The translations under genes and the position numbers were made by a program. Of a DNA stretch of 64,000 nucleotides, positions 24,634-32,497 are shown piece by piece. The stretch's first letter is position 1. Each line of letters opens with the position of its first letter. Origin of the DNA: Streptomyces spiramyceticus (GTDB taxonomy: Bacteria > Actinomycetota > Actinomycetes > Streptomycetales > Streptomycetaceae); contig NZ_JARBAX010000001.1 in the NCBI RefSeq assembly GCF_028807635.1, positions 1,315,001 through 1,379,000 on the forward strand. Direction: 5' to 3'. The notes beneath the pieces were generated by a model that saw only the letters and a list, made by a program, of their open reading frames with translations, was not told the DNA's origin and searched no databases.

Positions 24634-24689
24634 GACGCAAGCCGTAGTCCAGCGTTTGAGATAAACGGGGCTGGGCTACGGCTTGCGTC
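24634..24689. terminator. Long inverted repeat, terminator after trpD
   Basis: GACGCAAGCCGTAG and CTACGGCTTGCGTC form a perfect 14-bp stem around a 28-nt loop, 12 nt past the trpD stop. It probably ends trpD transcription and insulates the riboswitch-controlled gene downstream. Confidence 0.65.
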
Positions 24690-24701
24690 GGACAACTGCG
24701 C

Positions 24702-25766
24702 TCACTTGTTGCTGGCGGCGACCCATCGTTCGAGCACCCTGCGCGCCGCACCCGAGTCGATCGACTCCGCCGCCCTGACGATCCCCGCCGCGAGCTGGTC
24801 GTTCAGGGACGCGTCGGCCGGGTCCAGGGCGACGAGCGCCGCCGCCGTGTTGAGCAGCACCGCCTCCCGTACCGGCCCGGTCTCACCGGCGAGGAGCCGT
24901 CGCGCGACATCCGCGTTGTACGACGCGTCCGCTCCGCGCAGCGCCTCGACCGGCACGATCTCCAGGCCCACGTCACGCGGGTCGAAGGCCTCTTCCCGGA
25001 CCGTCCCGTCCCGTACGATCCACACTCGCGAGGTCGCGGTCGTGGTCAGCTCGTCGAGCCCGTCGTCGCCGCGGAAAACCAGCGACGAATTCCCCCGTTC
25101 GGCGAGGACACCCGCCACGATGGGGGCCATCCGGGCGTCGGCGACACCGACCGCCTGCGCCTTGACCTGGGCCGGGTTCGTCAGCGGGCCGAGGATGTTG
25201 AACGTCGTCTGCGCGCCCAGCTCCTTGCGGGCCTTCGCGGCGTACCGCAGGGCGGGGTGGAACTTCACCGCGAAGCAGAAGGTGATGCCCGCTTCCTCCG
25301 CGACCTCGGCGACACGCTGCGGCGTCAGCTCCAGGTTGACGCCCAGCTTCTCCAGGACGTCGGAGGCGCCGCTCGCCGACGAGGCGGCGCGGTTGCCGTG
25401 CTTGACGACCTTGGCGCCGGTGCCGGCGACGACGATCGCCGACATGGTCGAGATGTTGACCGTCTTGGCCAGGTCGCCGCCCGTACCCACGATGTCGACC
25501 GTACGGCCGGGCACCTCAATGGTGTTGGCGTGCGCGTACATCGCCCGTACGAGACCGGACACCTCGTCGACCGTCTCGCCCTTGGCGCGCAGCGCGACCG
25601 CGAAGCCGGCGATCTGGGCGTCGGTCGCCTCGCCGCTCATGATGCGGTGCATGGCCCAGGCGGTGTCGTCCGCCGACAGGTTCTCGCCGCGCAGCAGGGG
25701 ATTCAGCACACCCGGCCAGGAGCCGGCCGCCACGCTGTCGCCGCCAACCGGGGTCACAACGTTCAT
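24702..25766 (-). CDS. trpD: Anthranilate phosphoribosyltransferase
   Basis: This 354-aa cytoplasmic enzyme transfers phosphoribose from PRPP to anthranilate, the second committed step of tryptophan synthesis. Motifs: the PRPP-binding [17 protein letters not shown] (around residues 90-107), [21 protein letters not shown] (anthranilate/PRPP site) and the metal-binding DGLDELTTT. Length and motifs are standard. It is a single-gene unit flanked by hairpins and is not in a trp operon, the usual Streptomyces arrangement. The ATG at 25766 is the clear start. Confidence 0.96.
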   Translation of the reverse strand: MNVVTPVGGDSVAAGSWPGVLNPLLRGENLSADDTAWAMHRIMSGEATDAQIAGFAVALRAKGETVDEVSGLVRAMYAHANTIEVPGRTVDIVGTGGDLAKTVNISTMSAIVVAGTGAKVVKHGNRAASSASGASDVLEKLGVNLELTPQRVAEVAEEAGITFCFAVKFHPALRYAAKARKELGAQTTFNILGPLTNPAQVKAQAVGVADARMAPIVAGVLAERGNSSLVFRGDDGLDELTTTATSRVWIVRDGTVREEAFDPRDVGLEIVPVEALRGADASYNADVARRLLAGETGPVREAVLLNTAAALVALDPADASLNDQLAAGIVRAAESIDSGAARRVLERWVAASNK

Positions 25767-25832
25767 GGTCCGCTCCAGGGTCCACAGCCGATAAGGATGC
25801 CTCCTACCCTATCCAGCCCCGGGGACAGCGAA

Positions 25833-25861
25833 GAGCCCCGTCCGACGAATGGACGGGGCTC
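25833..25861 (-). terminator. Terminator of the ctaE-qcrCAB operon
   Basis: GAGCCCCGTCC and GGACGGGGCTC form a perfect 11-bp stem with a GACGAAT loop, 39 nt after the qcrB stop. A second GC-rich block lies between it and trpD. Confidence 0.75.
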
Positions 25862-25899
25862 CTGCTGTGGCGACCTGTTCAGGTCGGAGACTCGGACGA

Positions 25900-27525
25900 T
25901 CAGTGCTGGCCGTGGCCGCTGGTGATCTCCTTGTACTCCTCGGTGGTCGGCTTCGGGACCTGGTTCCCCTCGCCGAAGTAGCCCTTGCTGAGCTTGGCCC
26001 TGAGCTTCTCGCCGCGCGTCACCTTGCGCTCGACACCGTTCTCGTCGACCAGCGGGCCGATCTCGTGCGGCTCGTACTGCTCGTGGGCGGTGAGCTTGTG
26101 CAGATCGCTCTGGCCGAGCGGCTCGTGGACCTCTACGAACTCACCGTGCGGCAGGCGCTTGATGATGCCGGACTCACGTCCGTGCAGCACCTTGTCCTTG
26201 TCGCGGCGCTGGAGGCCGAGGCAGATCCGCTTGGTGACGATGAAGGCGAGAACCGGTCCGACGAAGTAGCTGATCCGGACGAACCAGGTGATCGCGTTGA
26301 TCGACAGGTTGAAGTGCGTGGCGAAGATGTCGTTTCCACCACCGAGCAGCATGATCACGTACCCGGTGATCCAGGCGACGCCCAGCCCCGTCCTGGTCGG
26401 CGCGTTGCGCGGCCGGTCCAGGATGTGGTGCTCCCGCTTGTCGCCGGTGACCCAGGCCTCGATGAACGGGTAGGCCGCCAGCACGGCGAGAACCAGGCCG
26501 AAGAGCATCAGCGGGATGAACACGCCCAGGGCGAGCGTGTGGCCCCAGAAGTTGATCTCCCAGCCGGGCATCACACGGATCAGGCCCTCGGCGAAGCCCA
26601 TGTACCAGTCGGGCTGGGCGCCGGTGGACACCTGGTCCGGACGGTACGGACCGAGCGCCCACACCGGGTTGATCGTGAACGCCGCCGAGATGATCGCGAT
26701 GACACCGAAGACCAGGAAGAAGAACCCTCCGGCCTTGGCCATGTAGACCGGCAGCAGCGGCATGCCGACGACGTTCTTGTTCGTACGGCCCGGACCCGCG
26801 AACTGCGTGTGCTTGTGGAAGAACACCAGGATGAGGTGCGCCACCACGAGCCCGAGCATGATGCCGGGCAGCAGCAGGATGTGGATGGAGTAGAACCGGG
26901 CCACCATGTCGTGGCCGGGGAACTCCCCGCCGAACAGGAACATCGAGATGTACGTGCCGACAATCGGCGTCGCCAGGATCGCGCCCTGCGTGAAGCGGAC
27001 ACCGGTGCCGGAGAGCAGGTCGTCCGGGAGCGAGTAGCCGGTGAAACCGGTGAACATGCCCAGGACGAACAGCAGGAAGCCGAACAGCCAGTTGATCTCA
27101 CGCGGCTTGCGGAACGCGCCCGTGAAGAACACGCGCATCATGTGCACGAACATCGCGGCGAGGAAGATCAGCGCGGCCCAGTGGTGGATCTGCCGGATGA
27201 GCAGACCACCGCGGACGTCGAAGCTGATGTCCAGCGTCGAGGCGTACGCCTCGGTCATCCGGATGCCCTGCATGGGCACGTACGAGCCGTGGTACTCGAT
27301 CTCGTTCATGCTCGGGTGGAAGAACAGCGTCAGATACACACCCGTGAGGATGATGATGATGAAGCTGTAGAGCGCGATCTCACCCAGCATGAAGGACCAG
27401 TGGTCCGGGAAGATCTTGCGCATGTTGGCCTTGGCCAGGCCGTAGATGCCCAGTCGGCCGTCCGCCCAGTCGGCGACCCGCTCACCTGCGGATGCCTTGC
27501 GCTTTTCGTCGGTCACGGTGCTCAT
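25900..27525 (-). CDS. qcrB: Cytochrome bc1 complex cytochrome b subunit
   Basis: This 541-aa integral membrane subunit of the menaquinol:cytochrome c oxidoreductase oxidises menaquinol and passes electrons to the Rieske protein and the two b hemes. Heme-ligand His pairs sit in IRQIHHWAALIFLAAMFVHM and in RFYSIHILLLPG with the following VVAHLILVFFHKH. The quinol-oxidation motif is PDWYMG in place of PEWY, as usual in actinobacteria. It also has the long hydrophilic C-terminal tail of actinobacterial QcrB. The ATG overlaps the qcrA stop by 4 nt. It works in a supercomplex with the aa3 oxidase encoded nearby. Confidence 0.97.
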   Translation of the reverse strand: MSTVTDEKRKASAGERVADWADGRLGIYGLAKANMRKIFPDHWSFMLGEIALYSFIIIILTGVYLTLFFHPSMNEIEYHGSYVPMQGIRMTEAYASTLDISFDVRGGLLIRQIHHWAALIFLAAMFVHMMRVFFTGAFRKPREINWLFGFLLFVLGMFTGFTGYSLPDDLLSGTGVRFTQGAILATPIVGTYISMFLFGGEFPGHDMVARFYSIHILLLPGIMLGLVVAHLILVFFHKHTQFAGPGRTNKNVVGMPLLPVYMAKAGGFFFLVFGVIAIISAAFTINPVWALGPYRPDQVSTGAQPDWYMGFAEGLIRVMPGWEINFWGHTLALGVFIPLMLFGLVLAVLAAYPFIEAWVTGDKREHHILDRPRNAPTRTGLGVAWITGYVIMLLGGGNDIFATHFNLSINAITWFVRISYFVGPVLAFIVTKRICLGLQRRDKDKVLHGRESGIIKRLPHGEFVEVHEPLGQSDLHKLTAHEQYEPHEIGPLVDENGVERKVTRGEKLRAKLSKGYFGEGNQVPKPTTEEYKEITSGHGQH

Positions 27526-28610
27526 CCGCGCTCCCAGAAACTAGGACCGACGGGCTCTTCGAAGCCGTTGAGCGCTTCGAGGAATCCCTCGTCATTCACG
27601 CCGATCCGCAGCTGCGGAAGGGCGTGACCGGCCGGGCCGAAGATGACGCGGGCACCGTCGGAGAGGTCAAAAGTGGACTGGTGGCACGGGCAGAGCACGT
27701 GATGCGTCTGCTGCTCGTACAGGCTGATCGGGCAGCCGACGTGGGTGCAGATCTTCGAGAACGCCACGATGCCCTGGTGGGACCACTCGAGCTCGCGCTT
27801 GTCCTTGATGTCCGCCGGCTGAATCCGGACGATCATCAGGGCGGCCTTGGCGATCTCGTTGTTGAACTCGTGGTTGTCCTCTTCCAGGCCTTCCGGCATG
27901 GCGAAGGTCAGCGAACCGACGGCAACGTCCTCGGGACGCAGCGGCTCCATCGTGTTCTGGTTGATCAGCAGCTTGCCCTTGGCCCACAGCGTCTTGCGGA
28001 GCTTGTCCTCGGGCAGCGGACCAAGTTCACGGAGCAGCACCACACCGGAGAGCGGCACCATGGCCAGCGCGCCGAACATCGTGGTGCGGATCAGCTTGCG
28101 CCGGCCGATGACCGACTCCTCGGCGCCGGCCTTGAAGTCGGCCATGACCTTGGCCCTGACCTCGGGCTCGGCCTCGATCGGGTGACGGTCGTCGGCGACC
28201 TCGACGTCGGACATCAGGGTGCGGGCCCAGTGGACCGCACCCGCGCCGATGCAGAAGAGCGCGACACCGAGAGTCAGACCCAGCGAGAGGTTGAGCGCGC
28301 TGACGTGGCCGAGCGGCCAGACGTACACGATCTTGTCCACCGGGAAGGCCACGAAGGAGGCGATGAAGCCGATCGTGGACAGCATGGACAGTGTGAACAG
28401 GAGTGCCACCGTGCGCTCGGAACGCTTGGCGGCCCGCTCGTCGATGTCCTGGATGCGCGGCTTGTGGGCCGGCAGCCCCGGGTCGGCGAACGGATCGTCC
28501 GCCACTTCCCCCGCTCTCAACTTCGTTCGAGCGGGGGCACCCCCACCCGCGGTGTGCGCGGTGCCCTGCTCGCTCGGCAGGTTCTCTTCTGGAATCTCTT
28601 GGCTACTCAT
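27522..28610 (-). CDS. qcrA: Cytochrome bc1 complex Rieske iron-sulfur subunit
   Basis: This 362-aa actinobacterial-type Rieske protein has three transmembrane segments (about residues 68-90, 104-126 and 177-198) and a C-terminal 2Fe-2S domain with CTHVGC and CPCHQS ligands. A twin-Arg pair (IGRRKLIRTT) precedes the third helix, as in the Streptomyces Rieske protein, which uses both Sec and Tat. ATGA overlaps join it to qcrC and qcrB. Residues 22-36 (GGGAPARTKLRAGEV) are encoded by an inverted-repeat element that resembles an intergenic repeat, so this N-terminal stretch seems to be a late insertion. Confidence 0.97.
   Translation of the reverse strand: MSSQEIPEENLPSEQGTAHTAGGGAPARTKLRAGEVADDPFADPGLPAHKPRIQDIDERAAKRSERTVALLFTLSMLSTIGFIASFVAFPVDKIVYVWPLGHVSALNLSLGLTLGVALFCIGAGAVHWARTLMSDVEVADDRHPIEAEPEVRAKVMADFKAGAEESVIGRRKLIRTTMFGALAMVPLSGVVLLRELGPLPEDKLRKTLWAKGKLLINQNTMEPLRPEDVAVGSLTFAMPEGLEEDNHEFNNEIAKAALMIVRIQPADIKDKRELEWSHQGIVAFSKICTHVGCPISLYEQQTHHVLCPCHQSTFDLSDGARVIFGPAGHALPQLRIGVNDEGFLEALNGFEEPVGPSFWERG
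28507..28544. repeat. Repeat-element core embedded in qcrA
   Basis: CCCCCGCTC (28508-28516) and GAGCGGGGG (28529-28537) form an inverted repeat followed by CACCCCCA. The order and sequence resemble the core of the MITE-like element at 47965-48221 (complement of positions 48072-48116), but here it is translated in frame within the qcrA N-terminus. Confidence 0.6.
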
Positions 28611-29416
28611 GACTTCTTGGCCTTAGCGGTGTGGGCCGCGACCCAGACGGCGACAGCGATGCAGGAGCCCAGACCGAAGATCCAGCCGAACAGGCCCTCG
28701 CTGACGGGGCCGAGGCCACCCAGCGCAAAGCCACCGGGAGTCGCGGTCTCTTCGCCGTTCACGGTCTGGATGTACGAGATGATGTCCTTCTTTTCCTTCT
28801 CCGGCAGGATCGTGTCGGGGAAGGACGGCATGTTCTGCGGGCCGGTCTGCATGGCCTCGTAGAGATGCTTCGGGTCCACGCCTTCGAGGCTCGGGGCGTA
28901 CTTGCCGCTTGTCAGGGCACCGCCCTCACCCGTGAAGTTGTGGCACTGGGCGCAGTTGGTACGGAACAGGTCGCCACCCTTGGCGATGTTCGCACCCTCG
29001 GTGTTGTACTGCTCCTCGGTCGGCGTGATCGGGCCGGGGCCGAGCGAAGCGACGTACGCGGCAAGCTGGTCGATCTGGGCCTGCGTGTAGATCTTCTTCT
29101 TCTTCGGCACCTGGGCGCCGGGCTGCTGCGCCGGCATACGGCCGGTGCCGACCTGGAAGTCCACTGCGGCCGAGCCGACGCCCACGAGGGGCGGACCGTC
29201 GGAACCACCCTGACCGCCGGTGCCGTGGCAGCTGGAGCAGCCGACGGCGTAGAGCTTCTTGCCCTCCTCGATGGCGAGGGACTGGGCGGTTTCATCGGCC
29301 TGCGCCTTGCCCGCGGGCGCGAACGCGGCGTACAGCCCCCCAGTGGCCGCCAGCGCGAGGAGTAGGACGACGACCGCCGCCAGCGGATGGCGTCGTCGTG
29401 CGGAGAGCTTTTTCAC
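28607..29416 (-). CDS. qcrC: Diheme cytochrome c subunit of the bc1 complex
   Basis: This 269-aa membrane-anchored c-type cytochrome has an N-terminal anchor (residues 12-33), two heme-binding CXXCH sites (CSSCH near 60, CAQCH near 155) and a C-terminal transmembrane helix. It replaces soluble cytochrome c by carrying electrons directly from the Rieske centre to the CuA site of CtaC. The start is GTG with GGGG upstream; the end overlaps qcrA by 4 nt. Methionine ligands appear in GRMPAQQP and NMPSFPD. Confidence 0.97.
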   Translation of the reverse strand: MKKLSARRRHPLAAVVVLLLALAATGGLYAAFAPAGKAQADETAQSLAIEEGKKLYAVGCSSCHGTGGQGGSDGPPLVGVGSAAVDFQVGTGRMPAQQPGAQVPKKKKIYTQAQIDQLAAYVASLGPGPITPTEEQYNTEGANIAKGGDLFRTNCAQCHNFTGEGGALTSGKYAPSLEGVDPKHLYEAMQTGPQNMPSFPDTILPEKEKKDIISYIQTVNGEETATPGGFALGGLGPVSEGLFGWIFGLGSCIAVAVWVAAHTAKAKKS

Positions 29417-29461
29417 GGATTACCCCGGTGTCAGGATCTTCTGCGTCGATGCTTGCTGGAT

Positions 29462-29487
29462 GTAAGTCGGGTGCGGACCCGAGTTAC
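29462..29487 (-). terminator. Small hairpin at the ctaE/qcrC junction
   Basis: CGGGT/ACCCG with flanking GTAA/TTAC makes an interrupted stem around the ctaE stop codon, in the 67-nt gap before qcrC. It may attenuate read-through or stabilise the upstream mRNA; it is weak evidence for a true terminator. Confidence 0.3.
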
Positions 29488-30104
29488 TTGATCATGTAGA
29501 TCGTGGCGAAGAGGCCAATCCAGACGACATCGACGAAGTGCCAGTAGTAGGACACGACGATGGCGGCGGTTGCCTGCTCATGGGTGAATCTCTTGGCCGC
29601 GTATGTGCGGCCGAGGACCAGCAGGAAGGCGATGAGTCCGCCCGTCACATGCAGTCCGTGGAAGCCGGTGGTCAGGTAGAACACCGAGCCGTACGGGTCG
29701 GACGAGAGCGAGAGGCCCTCGTGCTTGACCAGCTCGGTGTACTCGAAGACCTGGCCTCCGATGAAGATCGCACCCATCACGAACGTGAGAATGAACCACG
29801 CTCGGAGCTTCTTCACATCGCCCTTCTCCGCGGCGAAGACGCCGAGCTGGCAGGTGAGGGAAGAGAGCACCAGGATCGTGGTGTTCGTCGCCGAGAACGG
29901 GAAGTTCAGCGTTGACGCCATTTCCTCCCAGTGGTCGGGTCCCGTCACCGATCGCAGGGTGAAGTACATCGCGAAGAGGGCCGCGAAGAACATCAGCTCG
30001 GAACTCAGCCAGATGATGGTTCCGACGCTGGTGAGGTTCGGTCGATTGACCGACGGGTGCGCGTGCCCGGTATCTACTGTCGTTGCTGTCGCCACGACCG
30101 ACAT
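29484..30104 (-). CDS. ctaE: Cytochrome c oxidase subunit III
   Basis: This 206-aa protein with five to seven transmembrane segments is the structural subunit III of the aa3-type oxidase. Family signature regions are [21 protein letters not shown] ([16 protein letters not shown]), the FHGLHVTGG motif and the final [16 protein letters not shown] segment. It starts the ctaE-qcrC-qcrA-qcrB cluster, the conserved actinobacterial order. The ATG lies inside a perfect 19-bp palindrome and no Shine-Dalgarno is evident, so translation or transcription control at the start codon is possible. Confidence 0.95.
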   Translation of the reverse strand: MSVVATATTVDTGHAHPSVNRPNLTSVGTIIWLSSELMFFAALFAMYFTLRSVTGPDHWEEMASTLNFPFSATNTTILVLSSLTCQLGVFAAEKGDVKKLRAWFILTFVMGAIFIGGQVFEYTELVKHEGLSLSSDPYGSVFYLTTGFHGLHVTGGLIAFLLVLGRTYAAKRFTHEQATAAIVVSYYWHFVDVVWIGLFATIYMIK

Positions 30105-30114
30105 TATGTCGGTC
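30096..30114. promoter_or_regulatory. Palindrome covering the ctaE start codon
   Basis: GACCGACATTATGTCGGTC is a perfect 9+1+9 palindrome whose minus-strand copy contains the ctaE ATG. It could be a regulator-binding site or an mRNA hairpin hiding the start. No known operator consensus is claimed. Confidence 0.5.
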
Positions 30115-30282
30115 GCTTATCCCGCCCTCACTCCCGGGGGTGCCATTCGGCGCGTCAGTGCTCCGTGTGCTGCTCGAACGGCCCATCGAAGCCCTGTCCG
30201 AACCCCTGCTGACAGGCTGTCGGACGGAGTAGCATCCGCGCATCGGTTCCGGATCCCATGCCCGCGACGTATCGGAGGAACA

Positions 30283-30684
30283 ATGCAGTCGACCGCCAGG
30301 GTCCTGGTGTACAGCGACAACGCGAACACCCGCGAACAGGTGCGGCTGGCAGCGGGTCGCAGGCCTGCCGCGGACCTGCCGCCGGTCGAGTACGTCGAGT
30401 GCGCGACGCTGCCCGCCGTCCTCACGACGCTGGGCGGGGGCGGCATCGACGTCTGCGTGCTGGACGGCGAGGCCGTACCCGCGGGCGGCATGGGCGTCTG
30501 CCGGCAGATCAAGGACGAGATCTACGACTGCCCGCCCGTGCTGCTGCTGATCGGCCGCCCCCAGGACGCCTGGCTGGCCACCTGGAGCCGCGCGGAGAGC
30601 GCCGTGACCCTCCCGATCGACCCCGTGGAGTTCGCGGAGGCCCTGGCCTCGCTGCTGCGCGGCAGGCTCGCCATAGACGCATGA
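30283..30684 (+). CDS. Stand-alone receiver-like domain protein
   Basis: This 133-aa protein folds like a response-regulator receiver: strand VLVYSDNANTREQV at the start, an Asp in GIDVCVLDGEAVP at the phospho-acceptor position, and an alternating C-terminal half. It departs from active receivers: the paired acids near the N-terminus are reduced to a single Asp (YSDNAN), and the conserved Lys after strand 5 is missing (LPIDPVEF). It has no output domain. GGAGG sits 5 nt upstream of the ATG. It is divergent from ctaE, convergent with the L,D-transpeptidase, and conserved here as I recall. It may be a phosphorylation-independent adaptor. Confidence 0.8.
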   Translation: MQSTARVLVYSDNANTREQVRLAAGRRPAADLPPVEYVECATLPAVLTTLGGGGIDVCVLDGEAVPAGGMGVCRQIKDEIYDCPPVLLLIGRPQDAWLATWSRAESAVTLPIDPVEFAEALASLLRGRLAIDA

Positions 30685-30693
30685 CACCAGCGA

Positions 30694-30748
30694 AGCCCCG
30701 TCAGACCTCCGGCCGCAGCCGCGCCGCGGCCGGAGGTCTGGTGGGGCT
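30694..30748. terminator. Very long hairpin overlapping the end of the L,D-transpeptidase gene
   Basis: Arms 30694-30716 and 30726-30748 pair over 23 positions (only two G-T wobbles) around a 9-nt loop. It lies between convergent genes and includes the last codons (residues PAAARLRPEV) and stop of the transpeptidase gene. It should act as a bidirectional terminator. Confidence 0.8.
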
Positions 30749-31969
30749 GCGGCCGTCCGGGGTGCCGGCCGTCATCAGGGCGCTGCCCCTGCGCCACTTG
30801 TTCCAGGGCAGGTTCCAGTCGCCGAAGCCGTTGCCGAAGGGGGCCATCGTCTCTCCCTCGCTGTTGACGACCCTGACGATGTCGCCCTGGCGGACGGTGT
30901 CGTAGAACCACTCGGCGTTGCTCGTGCTCATGCCGGTGCAGCCGTGGCTGACGTTCGCGGCTCCCTGCGAGCCGACCGACCAGGGTGCGGCATGGACGTA
31001 CTCGCCGCTCAGGGTGACGCGCGTCGCGTAGTAGACGGGCAGGTCGTACGAGTCCGCCGAGCCCGCCGGGATGCCGATGCTCGTACCGCGCATTCGTACG
31101 AAGTACTCCTTGCCCAGCACGACCTTGACGCCGTTGCGGGTGGAGAAGCCGGGCTTGCCCGTGGTGACCGGAATGGTGTTGATCACCTTGCCGTTGCGCT
31201 TCACCGTCATCTGGTGCGAGCCGGCGTCCGTGATGGCCTCGATCCGGTCGCCGGTCCTGATCTCCAAGGGCTTCGCCGGGCCTCCGTAGAGCTTGTGGGC
31301 GACCTTGATGCCGTCGAGGTTGCTGCGCACCCTGATGGAGGCGTTGGCGGGCCAGAAGTCCTTGGGGCGGAAGTGCAGCGTCTTGCTGTCCACCCAGTGC
31401 CAGGAGCCCTCCACCGCGGGACGTGAACTGACCTTCAGTCCCCGTTCGACGACCGCTCGTGCCGCAGCGCCCTTGACGGGGGTGTTCAGCTTGGCGGTTA
31501 CGGGCTGGCCGACGCCGTACTTGCCCGGCTCGGGGCCGAAGGTGACCTTCAAGCCCCGCTTGGCCGGGGCGGTTTCGAAGGTGAGCATGCGCAGTCCGGG
31601 TGCGCCGTCCTTGTCCTCGGTGCTGACCTTGACCGTATAGCGCGCTCCTGCGGCCAGCGCGGCGATGCTGTGCCACCAGGCGCCGTCGGCAGAGAGTTCG
31701 CCCGGCAGGTAGCGCCCTGCGGCATCGGCGGCCGTCACATCCGTGATCCGGCCGTCCTTGCTCCTGGCGATGATCTCCAGAGGCTTGTCCGGGTTCACCT
31801 TGGCCGTGCCCGCAACCCCGTTGAAGGTGATCTGGCTCGCCGCGTCGTACGGCTTCGCCGAGAGCGGATGACCGTCCGGCCCGCCACTGCACGCGGTGGC
31901 TCCTGCCGTGACGGACACGACCAGCAGGGAGCAGCTCGTTACCGTCAGGAATCGAGGTGAGTAGCTCAT
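30701..31969 (-). CDS. L,D-transpeptidase lipoprotein with Ig-like domains
   Basis: This 422-aa exported enzyme has a hydrophobic signal segment with a Cys in AGATACSGG (probable lipoprotein), two Ig-like domains (about residues 40-250) and a YkuD catalytic domain (about 250-380) with the active-site SHGCTGMS motif. It forms 3-3 cross-links in peptidoglycan, as in mycobacterial LdtMt-type proteins. The ATG at 31969 is used; a GTG two codons upstream (31975) is possible, and no ribosome site is seen for either. The C-terminal tail is basic and Pro-rich, and its last codons form a terminator hairpin. Confidence 0.92.
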   Translation of the reverse strand: MSYSPRFLTVTSCSLLVVSVTAGATACSGGPDGHPLSAKPYDAASQITFNGVAGTAKVNPDKPLEIIARSKDGRITDVTAADAAGRYLPGELSADGAWWHSIAALAAGARYTVKVSTEDKDGAPGLRMLTFETAPAKRGLKVTFGPEPGKYGVGQPVTAKLNTPVKGAAARAVVERGLKVSSRPAVEGSWHWVDSKTLHFRPKDFWPANASIRVRSNLDGIKVAHKLYGGPAKPLEIRTGDRIEAITDAGSHQMTVKRNGKVINTIPVTTGKPGFSTRNGVKVVLGKEYFVRMRGTSIGIPAGSADSYDLPVYYATRVTLSGEYVHAAPWSVGSQGAANVSHGCTGMSTSNAEWFYDTVRQGDIVRVVNSEGETMAPFGNGFGDWNLPWNKWRRGSALMTAGTPDGRSPTRPPAAARLRPEV

Positions 31970-32020
31970 GATCACACGTTATGAACATTCGTCCGATCCA
32001 GCGCGCTCAGTGACTGCAAA

Positions 32021-32065
32021 AGAGGGACCCGGCCGACCTGACATGCAGGTGGACCGGGCCCCTCT
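32021..32065 (-). terminator. Terminator of the ctaC-ctaD-ctaF operon
   Basis: AGAGGG-A-CCCGGCC pairs with GG-A-CCGGG-C-CCCTCT with one mismatch and a bulged base, 34 nt after the ctaF stop. Confidence 0.6.
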
Positions 32066-32098
32066 GGGTACTGCGAATGCCGCTGTGGTGCTTGCGTA

Positions 32099-32497
32099 CT
32101 ACTGGTTCTGGTTCTCACCGCGGTAGTACTCGAAGACCCAGCCGAAGAGACCGACCAGGATCAGCGGCATGGAGAAGTACAGCAGCCACCAGCCGAGCGC
32201 GACCGCCAGGAAGGAGAGCGCGCCGCCGATGCCGAGCGAGAGCGGCTGCCAGCTGTGCGGCGAGAAGAATCCCACCTCACCGGCCTCGTCCGCCACATCG
32301 GCCTCGGTGTTGTCCTGAGCCATGACGTCGGCACGCTTGGCCGTGAAGGCCAGGTAGAAGCCGATCATGATGCTCAGGCCGAAGGCGAGCACAAGTGCCG
32401 TGGTTCCGGCGGGCTCCTTCGACCACACGCCATAGGTGATCGCCATGGCGAGGATGAAGACGCTCAGCCAGATGAACATCTTGCCTTGGATCTTCAC
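32099..32497 (-). CDS. ctaF: Cytochrome c oxidase subunit IV
   Basis: This 132-aa actinobacterial-type subunit IV has four transmembrane helices in two pairs (about residues 8-28, 32-52, 88-108 and 110-128) and the conserved loop [13 protein letters not shown]. The GTG start overlaps the ctaD stop by 4 nt. It is a structural subunit of the aa3 oxidase in the bc1-aa3 supercomplex and ends the ctaC-ctaD-ctaF operon. Confidence 0.93.
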   Translation of the reverse strand: MKIQGKMFIWLSVFILAMAITYGVWSKEPAGTTALVLAFGLSIMIGFYLAFTAKRADVMAQDNTEADVADEAGEVGFFSPHSWQPLSLGIGGALSFLAVALGWWLLYFSMPLILVGLFGWVFEYYRGENQNQ

